From the NCBI RefSeq assembly GCF_026340305.1, contig NZ_JAPEPI010000001.1, positions 124,001 to 188,000 of the forward strand: a DNA stretch of 64,000 bases, in the 5' to 3' direction. The stretch is from Streptomyces sp. NBC_01381 (GTDB lineage: Bacteria > Actinomycetota > Actinomycetes > Streptomycetales > Streptomycetaceae). The notes beneath the pieces are model-generated. The model ran no database searches. It saw only the letters and a list, made by a program, of their open reading frames with translations, and had not been told where the DNA came from. Below are positions 32,496 to 40,000 of the stretch, one piece after another; position 1 is the first letter of the stretch; each line of letters opens with the position of its first letter. The position numbers and the translations under genes were made by a program.

Positions 32496-33161
32496 TTGAC
32501 CGAGCCACATGACCGCAAGCATTCCCGTAAGTCCCGCGTCTATGGCCTGGTCGCTGCCGCTGGCACTGCTGCTGTCGCCACCGCTGTGAGTCTTGCCTAC
32601 TACTTCGGCGCATTCGACTCGTGGACCCGCGAACGCATACAGGCAGATGAAGTCTGTCGCAACCTGAACGACAAACAGTCAGCAGCCGACATCTTTAACT
32701 CCGCGCTACCGCCATCCAGCCACTACGACCTGCGGGAGAGGTTTTCAACCGACACAGGTTGGCGGTACCGCATTAATTGTGGAGTGGACGACGGTGATAA
32801 CCGGCTTCTGAGCCTGACCGCCCACACGTTCACCGCCCCGTCCCAAAAAGTGTGGGAGGACGAACTGCTGCCACCCCTCAAAGGCAAGGCCACCTACTTC
32901 GACGCCGGGGTCAGGGGCGTCTCGACACCAGGTGTGGCCGGGATCTATGTACCTTGCTATAGGAGCGGCAGGAAGGACGCACTACCGAACACCGATCTGA
33001 ACGTATATGCCCTAGCCGTAGAACCCCTCCAAGGCTCTGACAAGGAAAACCGGCAGCAACTCATCGACCTGGCCCTGGACTTCGCCCACACCGCCCACAA
33101 GCAAGCGGATTGCGACCGCCCCTCAAAGCTCCCGGACCGAGTAACCGCCCCAGACGTGTGA
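32496..33161 (+). CDS. Single-pass membrane protein of unit A
   Basis: 221 residues from a TTG at 32496 with GAGGTG before it, 25 bases after the large gene. A basic start (HDRKHSRKSR) precedes a membrane helix (VYGLVAAAGTAAVATAVSLAYYFGAF). The exported ~180 residues contain four cysteines (DEVCRNL, INCGVD, YVPCYR, QADCDR), suggesting two disulfides. It may protect against or anchor the product of the upstream gene; that is inference from position. Synonymous sites look AT-richer than neighbours to the right. Confidence 0.65.
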   Translation: MTEPHDRKHSRKSRVYGLVAAAGTAAVATAVSLAYYFGAFDSWTRERIQADEVCRNLNDKQSAADIFNSALPPSSHYDLRERFSTDTGWRYRINCGVDDGDNRLLSLTAHTFTAPSQKVWEDELLPPLKGKATYFDAGVRGVSTPGVAGIYVPCYRSGRKDALPNTDLNVYALAVEPLQGSDKENRQQLIDLALDFAHTAHKQADCDRPSKLPDRVTAPDV

Positions 33162-33167
33162 CCGCCA

Positions 33168-33686
33168 TCAGCGGTGGCTGCTCGAACTCCGCCGCACAGT
33201 CGGGAGCGTTCCGCCGGCAGTGGGGCAGGTCAGCCGATGGAGCCCCAGTCGCGGCGCGGCCGGGGCAGCACGCCTCGTACGCCTCGCACGCCTCGCACGC
33301 CTCGCACTCCCCCGCGGCAACCGCGCCGACACCCACAGGCCCATCAGTCCACCGACGATCGCAGGCATCACCAAAGACCCGCCGAACCCCAACGTGAACC
33401 AGCCCTCGTCTTCCCCGCGCCCCAGCTGACGCACGCCGGTGACGAGGAGCGCCACGACCAGAACCGCCCAAGGCAGCACCCACGGCCAGGGGTTGGGCTC
33501 CGGCGCCGGTTCCGCGCGGCGGCCCGGAGAGAAGGCGGCGTACCAGTAGCGGGCGCACCACCAGGCGACGACGAACGCCGACACCGCACCGGCCCCGAGC
33601 CCGACGCGCGCAAGCCCGCCGATCGCACTGTTCACGGCCGCGGCCGTGAGCCCCACCCCCATCGCGAGCATGAAGACGAACAGCAT
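33168..33686 (-). CDS. Small membrane protein, start possibly lost to a frameshift
   Basis: 172 residues from the ATG at 33686 with helices LFVFMLAMGVGLTAAAVN, GAGAVSAFVVAWWCARYWYAAF, WPWVLPWAVLVVALLVTG and SLVMPAIVGGLMGLWVSARL. The C-terminus has Arg/Ala repeats (RRARRARRTRRA) from a 9-base tandem repeat at about 33278-33310. Upstream the frame continues sensibly (ALDGSRRYRLVVGTMLFVF) to a run of eight C on the coding strand (33729-33736). Across it lies an ATG at 33748, so the natural start may be there with a homopolymer frameshift. Confidence 0.6.
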   Translation of the reverse strand: MLFVFMLAMGVGLTAAAVNSAIGGLARVGLGAGAVSAFVVAWWCARYWYAAFSPGRRAEPAPEPNPWPWVLPWAVLVVALLVTGVRQLGRGEDEGWFTLGFGGSLVMPAIVGGLMGLWVSARLPRGSARRARRARRTRRAAPAAPRLGLHRLTCPTAGGTLPTVRRSSSSHR

Positions 33687-33984
33687 CGTGCCGACGACCA
33701 GCCGGTACCGACGGCTGCCATCGAGTGCGGGGGGGGAGAGACGAACATGCGGAGCGCCCTAGGTAGGCGGGCCCGCTCCGGCCACACACGGCCCCTATGA
33801 AGCACATCCGGCGGCACCATCGCCCGCCCGCCCTCTACTTCGTGGTGAACGGCCTCACCTTCACCGAGCCAAGGCCGGGCCACGCGCCAAGTGCCGGGCC
33901 CTTTTCGGTGATCGCCGGGACGCCATCGGCCACCATCCCGGCGCCGATCACTGCATTCACCCCATCCTTGTCTTCGCCGACCGC

Positions 33985-34647
33985 TCAGGCGAGATCCGCA
34001 AAGGAGGACTCAAGACCCCGCCGGCGGCGTACATGGCCACGACGGCCCGCCAGAACCACCATCAACGTCCACAGCACCACGCCGGCGATCAGGCCGCCCA
34101 ACCGGTTGGCGGCATCCACGTCGTCGGCCTGTTCCATGCCCACCGTGCCCTCGGGGTCACGAATGACCTCGAGCCGCTCACCCACGTCCGGCACGCCGGA
34201 GTAGCTGCTGTCGTACTCCAGCTTCTCCGCCAGCTCTGAACCGTCGGAGCTCCGCAGAGTGAGGCGATGCGGCTCGTCCGCTGCGCCCGCAGCGCTGTCC
34301 TCCACGACCACCACGCTCGCGCGGATCCCGCGCTGTTCCAGTGCCGCTTCGGGTGCGTACTGAACGGCCCCGACCAGGACGAACAGTCCCGGCCCCAGGG
34401 ACAACACGGCCAGCCAGACGGCGCGGTGGAGGAGACTCAGCACGATGGCGAAGGTGAAGCACAGCAGCACCCCGACCGAGATGGCGATCCATTCCATGCC
34501 CAACGCCAGATACGAGACGCCGACGATGACGGCCGCGGCCACCCACCCGAACACCGCCACAACGACCGCGCCCCACATCGAGACCCTCGGATCAACAGCC
34601 ACCCCACCCCGCCCACCCGGCGGCACGGCCCTGACACCCGGCCCCAT
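33985..34647 (-). CDS. DUF3592-like membrane protein
   Basis: 220 residues from an ATG at 34647 with a GGAGGGG site; the longer frame to 34800 is unlikely. Helices at about 22-45, 48-70 and 74-92 (WGAVVVAVFGWVAAAVIVGVSYLAL, WIAISVGVLLCFTFAIVLSLL, LAVLSLGPGLFVLVGAVQY) are followed by an exported beta domain (IRASVVVVEDSAAGAADEPHRLTL ... PDVGERLEVIRDPEGTVGMEQADD) and a last helix. The VGERLEVIRDPE element is typical of DUF3592-type proteins. Function unknown. Confidence 0.65.
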   Translation of the reverse strand: MGPGVRAVPPGGRGGVAVDPRVSMWGAVVVAVFGWVAAAVIVGVSYLALGMEWIAISVGVLLCFTFAIVLSLLHRAVWLAVLSLGPGLFVLVGAVQYAPEAALEQRGIRASVVVVEDSAAGAADEPHRLTLRSSDGSELAEKLEYDSSYSGVPDVGERLEVIRDPEGTVGMEQADDVDAANRLGGLIAGVVLWTLMVVLAGRRGHVRRRRGLESSFADLA

Positions 34648-34860
34648 CCCTGCCCCTCCCGCCGTCCCCAACTCCTCGATCCCTTGGTGGCCTTGTGGCC
34701 TTGTGGGCGCCTCATCGAGCCCTCGCACCGAACCACGGCACACCCATAACTCCACGGTTCCCCTGGTGCGAGGCCCAACCCCACCGATAGCGGCGCGCAC
34801 GGACTCAATCGAGAGGTCTCGGTGCCGGGTGCCGGGCTGAGCGCCACAGTCTCAGCGCTC

Positions 34861-35253
34861 TCAGCGGTTCAAGTCCATGACTCCGACGCCGAGCCCTTCG
34901 TAGACATCTGGAGAAACCGTGGCGACGAGCGCGCCCCCAGGCAAGACGTGATTCGGCCGGGCCGCGTGCACGGCAGCGCCAACGCCGTAAGGCACGCCAT
35001 CACGCTGAAGTGCCGCCAGCGTCACAGCCGTCGCGTAGTCGTCGTCGATCAGATGCAGCACATCCACCATGACGCCGATGTACTCGACGATTCCTGGCCG
35101 CTCCCGCTCCGCTTCCAAGGAGCAGACGACCGGAACCCAGAGCAGCACGTCATCACTGCCGGACGCCGCGTGAATGAGGCCTGAGACCTGCTTGTTGCCC
35201 CCCATGGCGAGGAGCGTCGGGGTGTCGAGCACGAAGTGCTCGATCCCGTTCAC
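34861..35253 (-). CDS. PIN-domain toxin-like protein (VapC type)
   Basis: 130 residues. It starts MNGIEHFVLDTPTLLAM with the first PIN aspartate, has VCSLEAERERPG with a glutamate, and ends ALVATVSPDVYEGLGVGVMDL, where a later acidic residue falls. PIN ribonucleases need three or four such acids around a metal. It overlaps the ribbon-helix-helix gene upstream by ATGA (35250-35253), the usual antitoxin-toxin order. Sequence is weak, so activity is uncertain. Confidence 0.7.
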   Translation of the reverse strand: MNGIEHFVLDTPTLLAMGGNKQVSGLIHAASGSDDVLLWVPVVCSLEAERERPGIVEYIGVMVDVLHLIDDDYATAVTLAALQRDGVPYGVGAAVHAARPNHVLPGGALVATVSPDVYEGLGVGVMDLNR

Positions 35254-35543
35254 CGGGATGTCTCCGAGCCATCCGAATCATCGGCGAGGGCGGCCCGATG
35301 CGCAGCGGTCGCTTCCCGCATCTTGCGCCGCATCTCGGCGGACTCCTCGTCCGTCACGTGATGCCCGAGATGCTCGGCGAGCAGGGTGCGGGTTCGATCA
35401 GCCCGTTCCTTCAGCTGCTCAGGCGTGAGCGTACGGGCGGCGAGATCCTGCATCAGGGCACGGAGACTGGTGCCACGCGCTTCAGCGACAGCGGCGAGCT
35501 GGTCGCGCACCTCGGCGGGCACGCGGATCATGACGTCGGACAT
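35250..35543 (-). CDS. Ribbon-helix-helix antitoxin-like protein
   Basis: 97 residues from ATG 35543. MSDVMIRVPAEVRDQLAAVAEARGTSLRALMQDLAARTL fits a ribbon-helix-helix DNA-binding domain. The rest is a charged helix (EQLKERADRTRTLLAEHLG) likely to wrap the PIN partner. It probably represses its own operon; ACGGTGCGTATACACGA just upstream of the start includes the small palindrome GTGCGTATACAC. Confidence 0.75.
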   Translation of the reverse strand: MSDVMIRVPAEVRDQLAAVAEARGTSLRALMQDLAARTLTPEQLKERADRTRTLLAEHLGHHVTDEESAEMRRKMREATAAHRAALADDSDGSETSR

Positions 35544-35593
35544 GCGGCCAGTATACGGTGCGTATACACGAAGGTGTCCCCTCGATGGCGACA

Positions 35594-35821
35594 TCACCCG
35601 TCGGCGACGAACGACCCCATGCCGGGGGTGGTGACGATGAGGCCTTCGGCTCGGAGGGCGGCGGTGGCCTTGCGGACAGTGACGCGGGATACGCCGAACT
35701 CCTGCTCCAGCTTCACTTCGGAGATCAGCCCGTGCACGGGGTACTCCCCGTCGGCGATCCGCCTCCGGACCTCCTCGGCGATCTGCTCCCACTTGGGCCT
35801 GGTTGGATTGAATTCGAACAC
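35594..35821 (-). CDS. Short GntR-family winged-helix regulator
   Basis: 75 residues, only the DNA-binding domain: WEQIAEEVRRRIADGEYPVHGLISEVKLEQEFGVSRVTVRKATAALRAEGLIVTTPGMGSFVAD. No ligand domain follows. Such stand-alone GntR proteins are common in Streptomyces near integrated elements and small unknown genes. The pair of small genes at 35986 and 36270 is divergent from it. Confidence 0.85.
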   Translation of the reverse strand: MFEFNPTRPKWEQIAEEVRRRIADGEYPVHGLISEVKLEQEFGVSRVTVRKATAALRAEGLIVTTPGMGSFVADG

Positions 35822-35985
35822 AACCGAACTGTACGTAGGCCATGCGAGCCAGGCATAGAAGCTGCTGTCATAGCCTAGGTACAGACAGGTCTTTACACCT
35901 CACTCTACGGTAGGCCGACAAGAGACCCCGGCAACGGATGAAGGCCGCCCCGGGGCATGGCCGAACGCTTCGAAGGAGCGCCGAC

Positions 35986-36273
35986 ATGCGCGACTCTATC
36001 GCCCACTTCCTACGGTGGACCCTCACGCTCTGCACCCCCCACCCCCGCGGCCGCCACCGAGCCGGCACCGCACCAGTACGGCACGCCCCCTCCCTTCCAC
36101 TCCCCTTCACCGAACTCCTCGACGTCAGCGCCCAACTCCTCGTACGCCCCTACGTACTTGACCCGGAAGAACTGCGCCGCCAACGCGCCCGCCGCCGCGC
36201 CCTGTACCTGGCCACGCTCGGCATCGACGTGGGCCCGCAGAGCATCCACGGCGTACGGATGGCCGCCCGATGA
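35986..36273 (+). CDS. Small hypothetical protein, 95 residues
   Basis: ATG at 35986 with an AAGGAG site 7 bases before it. The product is basic, with a helical C-terminal half (LLDVSAQLLVRPYVLDPEELRRQRARRRALYLATLGIDVGPQ). It overlaps the next gene by ATGA (36270-36273). Not recognised; its position divergent from a GntR-type regulator suggests control by it. Confidence 0.6.
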   Translation: MRDSIAHFLRWTLTLCTPHPRGRHRAGTAPVRHAPSLPLPFTELLDVSAQLLVRPYVLDPEELRRQRARRRALYLATLGIDVGPQSIHGVRMAAR

Positions 36274-36638
36274 CCCCACACCCCCGCCCGCCCGTCCGGA
36301 TGTGCGCCCGCTACCAGCGCACCACCGACGCCCCCGTCCTCGTACACGAGGTGCACGCGGCCACGGGCCCCGGCTTCAACGTCTACGCGTGCCAGACCTG
36401 CGCCACGCACTACCCGCCACCCGCCGACGCGCTGGAACTCCTCGACGCGACACCCCACCCCCACCCCCACCCCCGCCCCTCCCGAATGACGATCCGCGTC
36501 TACCGGGTATCGCCCGAGGGTGCGGTGACCGAGGACCGGGGCGAGGTCCACACGTGGACCGGAAGCCGCATCGACCCCCTCCCCCGCACATCGGCCTATC
36601 CTTCCTGCGCCTGCGCACACTGCGACACCGCCCGATAG
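36270..36638 (+). CDS. Small hypothetical protein with Cys pairs
   Basis: 122 residues. It has RMCARYQRTT, YACQTCATHYPPP (a C-x-x-C), a run of His/Pro (PHPHPHPRPS) and a terminal YPSCACAHCDTAR with four residues that could bind metal. The cysteine spacing suggests a small zinc-binding protein. It is translationally coupled to the preceding gene. Confidence 0.6.
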   Translation: MTPHPRPPVRMCARYQRTTDAPVLVHEVHAATGPGFNVYACQTCATHYPPPADALELLDATPHPHPHPRPSRMTIRVYRVSPEGAVTEDRGEVHTWTGSRIDPLPRTSAYPSCACAHCDTAR

Positions 36639-36667
36639 CACCGGCAAACACCCCCACCGAGCCTCGC

Positions 36668-36700
36668 GACCCCGGCAGCCACAAGGCAGCCGGGGTCTTT
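36668..36700 (+). terminator. Terminator after the small gene pair
   Basis: GACCCCGGC pairs with GCCGGGGTC around a 12-base loop, followed by TTTCGC. It ends the 35986-36638 unit before cassette 3. Confidence 0.75.
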
Positions 36701-36772
36701 CGCTGCCTCGCCCTTCGCGTCACGACACGATGACAGTCCATCAAAATGGCGCATCTTGCCCCGCTATCAACC

Positions 36773-36804
36773 CTGGCGGAACCAACAACCCCACAGATAA
36801 CGTC
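36773..36804 (+). promoter_or_regulatory. ECF-type promoter of cassette 3
   Basis: CTGGCGGAACC, 17 bases, CGTC at 36801-36804, about 40 bases before the GTG at 36845. A ~50-base block here (GGCGGAACCAACAACCCCAC and on) is nearly identical to 39843-39874 in front of the five-gene operon. The leader also shares CGCCCCACCGGGAG with copies 2a and 2b. Confidence 0.75.
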
Positions 36805-36844
36805 GGCCTGTTGGAGACACCCCTCGCCCCACCGGGAGCCGACT

Positions 36845-37501
36845 GTGAACCGCCGCACCATGCCCGTCACCGCCGCGCTCGCCGCGACCGCAGCCCTGCT
36901 TCTGACGGCCTGCGGGGGCGGTGACGGCGACAAGGCCAGCGACAAGGACAAGATTGCGGGTGCCGATCAGGGTGCCAAGAAGTCGGCATCGCCCAGCGCT
37001 TCGGCCGACGCCGGCACCGATCGCCCGAAGATCACCCTGCCGAAGGACGACATCCTCAAGTTCGGGGACGCCACAACGGGTGACGCGAAGAAGGACGCCG
37101 TGCTCGCGGACAACGCGGAGCGGCACCGTGCGATCGACGCCGCCATTATCAAGGGTGACCCGAGTTCCGAAGCAGTCCAGTTCTACTCGGAGGGCGACGC
37201 CGCGGCCAGCGCTGTCCAGTGGATCAAGTCCGTGGTGGACGACGGCTACTCCGTCACCGGCACAGTCCGGTTCTATGACCGCGAAGTACAGTTCCGGGCC
37301 GACGGTTCCGCCCGGCTGACGTACTGCGGCGACGAGAGCAAGTGGTTCGGCAAGGACCGCAAGACCGACAAGCCCGAGAAGACTCCGGTGACCAAGAAGT
37401 CCTACGTCTTCTACGACGCCAGCCTCAAGAAGAGCGCCAAGGGTGTATGGAAGACCACTGCCGTCTCGTCGGAAAGAGGAGCAGACCAGTGCCAGCCGTG
37501 A
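36845..37501 (+). CDS. Lipoprotein of the EIQSINR cassette, copy 3
   Basis: 218 residues from a GTG at 36845. The signal peptide has a lipobox LLLTACG, then an Asp/Lys-rich linker (GDKASDKDKIAGADQGAKKS). The domain is a diverged family member: ITLPKDDILKFGDATTGD, RHRAIDAAIIKGDPSSEAVQFYSEGDAAASAVQWIKSVVDDGYSVTG, YCGDESKWFGKD and a terminal QCQP. The two late cysteines are kept. Its stop overlaps a possible GTG of the secreted partner. Confidence 0.82.
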   Translation: MNRRTMPVTAALAATAALLLTACGGGDGDKASDKDKIAGADQGAKKSASPSASADAGTDRPKITLPKDDILKFGDATTGDAKKDAVLADNAERHRAIDAAIIKGDPSSEAVQFYSEGDAAASAVQWIKSVVDDGYSVTGTVRFYDREVQFRADGSARLTYCGDESKWFGKDRKTDKPEKTPVTKKSYVFYDASLKKSAKGVWKTTAVSSERGADQCQP

Positions 37502-37503
37502 GG

Positions 37504-38520
37504 ATGACCCTGAGGAACACTGCGCTCGTTCTCGCAGCCGCAGGTATCTCGATCGTGCCCAGCACCGCCTTCGCAGACGGCCCCGGCGGCGGCTCGGAAG
37601 GAAACGTCGAGCAGTCCGGCGACAGGAAAGGCGAAGAGATCGAGTCCGTAGTCCGGTTCGACCTCTCCCGCAACGGCAGCGGCCCGTCCAGCGGCCCCAT
37701 GGCGGTGAAGTCGTCCGACTGGACGCCGCCCCCGTGCTGGTATGAGCCCAAGTACACGCCGGAACAGCTCAAAGCTGACCACATGAAGACCAAGAACCTC
37801 CCCCACGCCAGTGGGCTCGGTGAAGCGGTCGCCGCCTTCGAGAAGCATTACGTCGAAGGTCACCCCTACAAGAACTACAACATGGACAAAAAGGGCAAGG
37901 GCATGTTCTGGGACCGTGCCGCCCTGCCCTACGAAGAGGGTGGCGACATCTTCGCCTGCAAGAAGCCACCCTTCTGGGTCGACAACGGGGAAACCCCGGA
38001 GGTCGAGAACGCGGTGACACCCGAGATCCTCGCCGAGCTCGCCTACGCGAGGATCAAGATCCCCGGCACCAAGGTCACGCTCGCCCCCGAGAACGTCACG
38101 AAGGTGAACCTCCACACCTGGGCCTGGCTCGACAAGGCGAAGTTCAAGCCCGTGTCGGTGACCGCGTCCCTCAACGCCGGCGGTCAGAACATCGAGGCCA
38201 CGACCACCGCCGAACCGCAGTCGCTCAAGATCGAGCCCGGAACGAAGGACGCGCAGAGCCACCCCGCGTCCGGCGAGTGCACGATCAACAAGGACGGCAG
38301 CATCGGAGCCCCCTACGCCCGGGGCAACGCCGACAAGATCCCGCCGTGCGGCGTGACCTACCTCCGCTCATCCGGAGACGGAACATACGAGCTGAAGGCA
38401 ACCGTCACCTGGAAGGTCACCTGGGAGGGCACGGGCGTCCCGGGCGGCAACCTGCCCGCCGGCACCTTCGGCACCACGCAGAACATCACGGTCGAGGAAA
38501 TCCAGTCCATCAACCGCTGA
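37504..38520 (+). CDS. Secreted Cys-rich protein ending EIQSINR, copy 3
   Basis: 338 residues from the ATG at 37504; a GTG at 37498 overlaps the lipoprotein stop. The signal peptide ends PSTAFA-DG. Family blocks: DWTPPPCWYEPKYTPEQLKAD, ACKKPPFWVDNGETPEVENAVTPEILAELAYARIKIPGTKVTL, VNLHTWAWLDKAKFKPVSVTAS, ASGECTINKDGSIGAPYARG, PPCGVTYLRSSGDGTY and EIQSINR at the end. A terminator follows 36 bases later. Confidence 0.82.
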   Translation: MTLRNTALVLAAAGISIVPSTAFADGPGGGSEGNVEQSGDRKGEEIESVVRFDLSRNGSGPSSGPMAVKSSDWTPPPCWYEPKYTPEQLKADHMKTKNLPHASGLGEAVAAFEKHYVEGHPYKNYNMDKKGKGMFWDRAALPYEEGGDIFACKKPPFWVDNGETPEVENAVTPEILAELAYARIKIPGTKVTLAPENVTKVNLHTWAWLDKAKFKPVSVTASLNAGGQNIEATTTAEPQSLKIEPGTKDAQSHPASGECTINKDGSIGAPYARGNADKIPPCGVTYLRSSGDGTYELKATVTWKVTWEGTGVPGGNLPAGTFGTTQNITVEEIQSINR

Positions 38521-38555
38521 ACCGTGCGGGCCCCAGATGCCCGGGGAGCCCGATC

Positions 38556-38592
38556 AAGGCCTGGTGCGACGCCCACCTTCGCACCAGGCCTT
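38556..38592. terminator. Bidirectional terminator after cassette 3
   Basis: AAGGCCTGGTGCGA pairs perfectly with TCGCACCAGGCCTT (14 pairs) around a 9-base loop. It lies between convergent genes, so it can serve both. Confidence 0.85.
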
Positions 38593-38598
38593 CCTCAG

Positions 38599-38632
38599 TA
38601 CCGCCGAAGTACCGCCGAAGTACCGCCGAGCG
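38599..38632. repeat. 11-bp tandem repeat, three copies
   Basis: GTACCGCCGAA occurs three times in a row (the last copy ends GAG), just after the terminator of cassette 3. It is too short to interpret and lies in no gene. Confidence 0.7.
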
Positions 38633-38698
38633 AAGCCGACCTCAAAGGCCCCCGCCAAGAGAGCCCCGGCGACATGCATTCAGCCCGATTCACCCCAC

Positions 38699-39718
38699 TC
38701 AGGAATCCGACGGATCCCCGTGTAGACGCACCGTGCTCAGGATCTTCATGATGGTGGCGTCCGGGACTTCCTCCTTGACGCCCCTGGCGCTGTAGAGGCT
38801 CCAAGCGACGTACTCACCCTCGGAGTTCTTGAAACCGAACGTGATCGCCTTGCCGTCCGAGTCGCACTTGTAGCGTTGCGGCGCGTTCTTGGACCAGGCC
38901 CGCGCGATGCTGCCCTTGACGCCGGATTTGGTGGTGTACGGCTTCGCCTTCTCCTCGTAGTGCAGGGTCTTCTTGTCCGGCTGCGCGTAAGCGCCATAGA
39001 CCCACCACCAGACCGTGTTCAACGCGACATCGTCGGCGTTCTTCGCACCATTCGCGCCCTTGGTCCCCACGGCCGAGAGTGCCTTGTCCTCGCTCGAGCC
39101 GTCCTTGTCGTCGTCGGACGAGCACCACTTCGACTTGTAGTACGCGGGCGCCGACATGGTGATGATCGGCTCCCCCGTCTTGACGTCCTCGAATGCGACT
39201 GCGGAGTCCGCGGCCCTGACCTCCCAGCCGGGGGGTACGTCAAAGGCCGTGCCGCGCTTGGGGTTCACAACTACCTGCCAGCCCTTGACGGTTGGCTTGG
39301 GGCCGTTGTCCGTGCCACGCGGGTCGTCGCCGCCCGAGGAATCCGACGGGGAGTCCTCGGGGCCGGGCTTCCCGGCGGAAGACTTCTGCGGGGCGGCGGA
39401 AGCGTCCTTGTCGCCCTCGTCGCCACCCAGAACGAGGAATCCGGTGATTCCCGCAGCCACCACGACGGCAGTGGCCGCCGCGATGGCGATCACCTTGGTC
39501 CTGTTCCCGCCGCCTCCGGCCCCGCCACCACCGCCGGGCTGCTGGGGCGCTCCCGGCATCATCGGCTGCGAGCCCCACTGCCCTTGTTGCTGATACGCAT
39601 TGGACTGCTGGTACCCCGGCTGCTGGTACGGATTCGGCGCTTGGTACCCCGGCTGCTGGTACGGGTTCCGGTCCTGCGGGTTCTGCTCGCCGCCGGGCGG
39701 CTGCTGTCCATGCCACAT
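38699..39718 (-). CDS. Membrane-anchored protein with Gln/Pro/Tyr-rich N-terminus
   Basis: 339 residues. The first ~70 are low complexity with imperfect repeats of NPYQQPGYQ, then a Gly-rich stretch, a membrane helix (KVIAIAAATAVVVAAGITGFLVLGG), a Ser/Pro/Asp-rich linker, and a ~190-residue exported domain (GWQVVVNPKRGTAFDVPPGWEVRAADS ... VPDATIMKILSTVRL) with two cysteines. The domain start resembles the C-terminal domain of the zinc-ribbon protein at 887-3469. Many Streptomyces proteins share this anchor style. The role is not known; it sits between cassette 3 and the five-gene operon. Confidence 0.75.
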   Translation of the reverse strand: MWHGQQPPGGEQNPQDRNPYQQPGYQAPNPYQQPGYQQSNAYQQQGQWGSQPMMPGAPQQPGGGGGAGGGGNRTKVIAIAAATAVVVAAGITGFLVLGGDEGDKDASAAPQKSSAGKPGPEDSPSDSSGGDDPRGTDNGPKPTVKGWQVVVNPKRGTAFDVPPGWEVRAADSAVAFEDVKTGEPIITMSAPAYYKSKWCSSDDDKDGSSEDKALSAVGTKGANGAKNADDVALNTVWWWVYGAYAQPDKKTLHYEEKAKPYTTKSGVKGSIARAWSKNAPQRYKCDSDGKAITFGFKNSEGEYVAWSLYSARGVKEEVPDATIMKILSTVRLHGDPSDS

Positions 39719-39842
39719 GGGGGCAACGATAGTTCTCGACCGCGAACGGCAGCGTGGCGCCCGGCTGTTGTGCCTCAGCTGTGCCTCACGTCACGCACGA
39801 CGACGTTCTCGCTGAATGTGACGCTTTGTCCCAATATTAACG

Positions 39843-39874
39843 CTGGCGGAACCAACAACCCCACAGATATCGTC
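39843..39874 (+). promoter_or_regulatory. ECF-type promoter of the five-gene type VII-like operon
   Basis: CTGGCGGAACC, 17 bases, CGTC at 39871-39874. It matches 36773-36804 at almost every base, and similarity continues through the leader (TGGAGACA, GGGAGCCGA) to the point where the lipoprotein start codon would be, then stops. The start of the first long gene is 126 bases downstream. Confidence 0.72.
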
Positions 39875-39900
39875 GACTCCCTGGAGACAATCCTTGCCCA

Positions 39901-39981
39901 AATGGGAGCCGAACTTGCCCCCCAGCTCAAGCCAGCCACCGCCAGCCGATTCCAGCCGCCGATTCCCGCCGCAGGAACATA
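39901..39981 (+). CDS. Possible 26-residue leader peptide
   Basis: ATG 39901 to TAA 39979-39981 encodes MGAELAPQLKPATASRFQPP then six more residues. It lies in the leader between the ECF-type promoter and the gene at 40001. There is no clear ribosome site, and the ATGGGAG at its start lines up with the ribosome-site position of the homologous leader in cassette 3, so it may be only a leader remnant. Confidence 0.2.
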
Positions 39982-40000
39982 ACCACCTAGGAACGCGATA

